64,000 nucleotides of DNA from Methylomonas aurea (lineage in GTDB: Bacteria; Pseudomonadota; Gammaproteobacteria; Methylococcales; Methylomonadaceae): positions 124,001 through 188,000 of the forward strand of contig NZ_JANIBM010000006.1 in NCBI RefSeq assembly GCF_024505045.1. The letters run 5' to 3'. Within the stretch, counting starts at the first letter, position 1; each line of letters starts with the position of its first letter. The position numbers and the translations under genes are program-made. This document shows positions 62,542-64,000 of the stretch, piece by piece. The notes beneath the pieces were generated by a model. That model searched no databases, was not told the origin of the DNA, and worked only from the letters and a program-made list of their open reading frames with translations.

Positions 62542-63057
62542 TCAAGGCAATGATTTGCTCAATCCATTGACTGGACGCTCGTCGTCCCCGGTATCGACAT
62601 TGGCGCGTCTCTCCGGTGGACGTTGTTCGACTTGCAGCGGGATCAACGAAGAACTGGTTGTCGAAGCCGCCTTGCCGATCATCCAACGCCTGTGTTCCAG
62701 TTCGGTGTAGACATAGTTGGACACCATCAAATCGCCGTCTGCATCTTCCCAAGGCGCGATCCAGATGCGCATGACCTGTGAGGGTGTACGAATCGGTGTG
62801 GGATCTTCGATCTTGGGCACGGGTTGCTGTAACGGTAGTGCGAGTGCCGGTGTTGAGGTTGACTCCGAACTGGGGATATTTTCCGGAGGTGCTTCGGTTA
62901 TCGCCGTATTAGTGACTTGGTAAGCCTGCGTCGTCGACAGACAGCTCGGCTCGTCAGGCATGCCTTTGCAGCCGTAATCGGTGGTGGCGCAGCCGCTGAA
63001 AATGCTGATCAATAGCACGGCTAAGCCATAACGTGACATTGAAGGTAAGGCGTTCAT
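62542..63057 (-). CDS. traV: TraV lipoprotein
   Basis: A 171-residue lipoprotein (FSGC lipobox). The signature CATTDYGCKGMPDEPSC is typical of TraV. The C-terminal part has MRIWIAPWEDADGDLMVSNY, as in TraV proteins of SXT/A-C elements. TraV anchors the TraB-TraK core to the outer membrane. It overlaps dsbC by four bases. Confidence 0.85.
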   Translation of the reverse strand: MNALPSMSRYGLAVLLISIFSGCATTDYGCKGMPDEPSCLSTTQAYQVTNTAITEAPPENIPSSESTSTPALALPLQQPVPKIEDPTPIRTPSQVMRIWIAPWEDADGDLMVSNYVYTELEHRRWMIGKAASTTSSSLIPLQVEQRPPERRANVDTGDDERPVNGLSKSLP

Positions 63058-63878
63058 GGCTTATTCTCCGGTGCGTTTGCGTTTTGGGCGTTTGTATCGG
63101 GCGTCGTTGCCAGACTGGATGACGGTTTCGGTTTATCCGCTAACCAATCAGCTAACGATTCCGGCGCGCCACTGTGGGTGCGTCCGTCAGGCGCAATCAG
63201 AAACGGCACACCCTTCAAATCGAATAACTTGGCGGTGACCACGGCTTTTTGCAGTGGCTCTTTGTTGCACTGCACCGGCGGTTCGGTCGGCAAGCCCGCG
63301 TAATCCTGTTTCAACAGTCGCTCGCGCACAGCGCCTTTGGCCTTGGTATCGTTGGTGCCCAATTGACACGCCAGTTGCACGACGATGTTTTGCGATTCGG
63401 GGCCGAGGATGGGGACCATCACCAGTTTGAAGGTGTATTGGTCTTGCAAGGCTTGCAGGTCTTTCATCACCTTGCCGCAATATGGGCAACGCGGATCGAT
63501 GAAAACCAGCACCTGGCCTTTGCCGTGGCCGACAGTCAGGGCGCCAAGATCATCAGCCTTGAGTTTCATCCGCGACAGGTCGATGCGGTTGGCGATGCGA
63601 TCGATATCCGCCAATTCCTTGATCTCCTGCTGGGTCCAGATGTCCATCAATTTGCCGCCATAAAAGGCAAAGCGACCGTTGCTGGACATAAACACCGTCT
63701 GCTCGCCGGACTTGACCATCTTCAGGCCCGAAATCGGCAAGTCTTGCATGCCGTCGATTTTGATCGACAACAGGCCGGCGGCAATATCCGAGATGGGCGG
63801 TTTTGACGGGTTGGCAGCGAAGGCAGTTGAAGTGACTAACAGTGATGCCAGCAGTAAACGGGTTTGGCGTAGAGACAT
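63054..63878 (-). CDS. dsbC: DsbC-like disulfide isomerase of the transfer operon
   Basis: A 274-residue periplasmic protein with a signal peptide (LLLASLLVTSTAFAA). An N-terminal dimerisation region precedes a thioredoxin fold with the redox centre DPRCPYCGKVM. A proline- and asparagine-rich tail follows. It likely isomerises disulfides in the cysteine-rich TraN and TraU. Confidence 0.85.
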   Translation of the reverse strand: MSLRQTRLLLASLLVTSTAFAANPSKPPISDIAAGLLSIKIDGMQDLPISGLKMVKSGEQTVFMSSNGRFAFYGGKLMDIWTQQEIKELADIDRIANRIDLSRMKLKADDLGALTVGHGKGQVLVFIDPRCPYCGKVMKDLQALQDQYTFKLVMVPILGPESQNIVVQLACQLGTNDTKAKGAVRERLLKQDYAGLPTEPPVQCNKEPLQKAVVTAKLFDLKGVPFLIAPDGRTHSGAPESLADWLADKPKPSSSLATTPDTNAQNANAPENKP

Positions 63879-63904
63879 AAATCGATTCCGTGTTTTAGTG
63901 AAAA

Positions 63905-64000
63905 TCAGCTTGGGGTTTTCAACTTCAATGCCGTGCCTTTTTGCACGATGAAGTTAACCTGGCGGGTGGCATCGACCTCGATGACCGGGTAAATCTCCTC
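63905..64000 (-). CDS. traB: TraB, C-terminal end only
   Basis: The last 31 codons (EEIYPVIEVDATRQVNFIVQ, then KGTALKLKTPS) end 27 bases before dsbC. The P-x-I-x-V-DATRQVNFIV-KGT pattern is the conserved end of F-type TraB, the inner-membrane-spanning part of the transfer core. The rest is outside the window. Confidence 0.7.
   Translation of the reverse strand, partial: EEIYPVIEVDATRQVNFIVQKGTALKLKTPS

Overview
The window reads as a chromosomal segment of a gammaproteobacterium interrupted by a large integrative and conjugative element (ICE). A Methylomonas-like methanotroph is the best guess, from the style of the nif cluster, the GC-rich chromosomal part and the envelope proteins; this is inference and no marker gene is present to settle it.

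Positions 1-9058 hold a minus-strand run of five genes whose products are all predicted to be exported: an autotransporter, a GH24 lysozyme lipoprotein, an MCE-domain lipoprotein, a Sec-exported caspase (C14) fused to an NlpC/P60-like domain, and a CHAT-domain caspase-like protein with a twin-arginine signal, cut by the window edge. Positions 9451-14629 carry a small hypothetical gene, a SagB-type dehydrogenase, a NifZ-like gene and an iscA-nifU-nifS operon. That operon has a near-consensus sigma-54 promoter and an exact NifA upstream activator sequence.

Positions 14695-15276 are a scar: a transposase fragment, a decayed tyrosine recombinase, and the 3' half of a tRNA-His gene left as an apparent attachment site. 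A GNAT/DUF1778 toxin-antitoxin pair with its own operator follows.

From about 16.6 to 32.6 kb the minus strand carries an SXT/R391-like ICE maintenance and recombination block: radC, a GHKL ATPase, a DUF4942 methyltransferase, a CobT-like VWA protein, a DUF3150 protein, a WGR-like protein, a CobS/MoxR AAA ATPase, a lambda-type exonuclease, a Bet/RecT annealase and SSB. Almost every gene here is preceded by a GC-rich chain of hairpins. These leaders form a repeat family that no gene explains.

Positions 34.1-53.4 kb are a plus-strand cargo operon and the main find: an expanded, hybrid DISARM anti-phage system. It encodes a C5-cytosine methyltransferase, a Vsr endonuclease, DrmD (SNF2 helicase), DrmMI (N6-adenine methyltransferase), a GHKL ATPase with a PD-(D/E)XK-like tail, an AlbA_2 protein, DrmA, DrmB and DrmC. 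It sits between the ssb/bet block and traN, the position of a known cargo hotspot in SXT-type ICEs, and a truncated HU gene marks its right edge.

Positions 53.6-64.0 kb are the F-type conjugation operon on the minus strand: traB (partial), dsbC, traV, traA, an RRXRR/PLMP-domain protein, traC, trbI, traF, trbC-traW, traU and traN.
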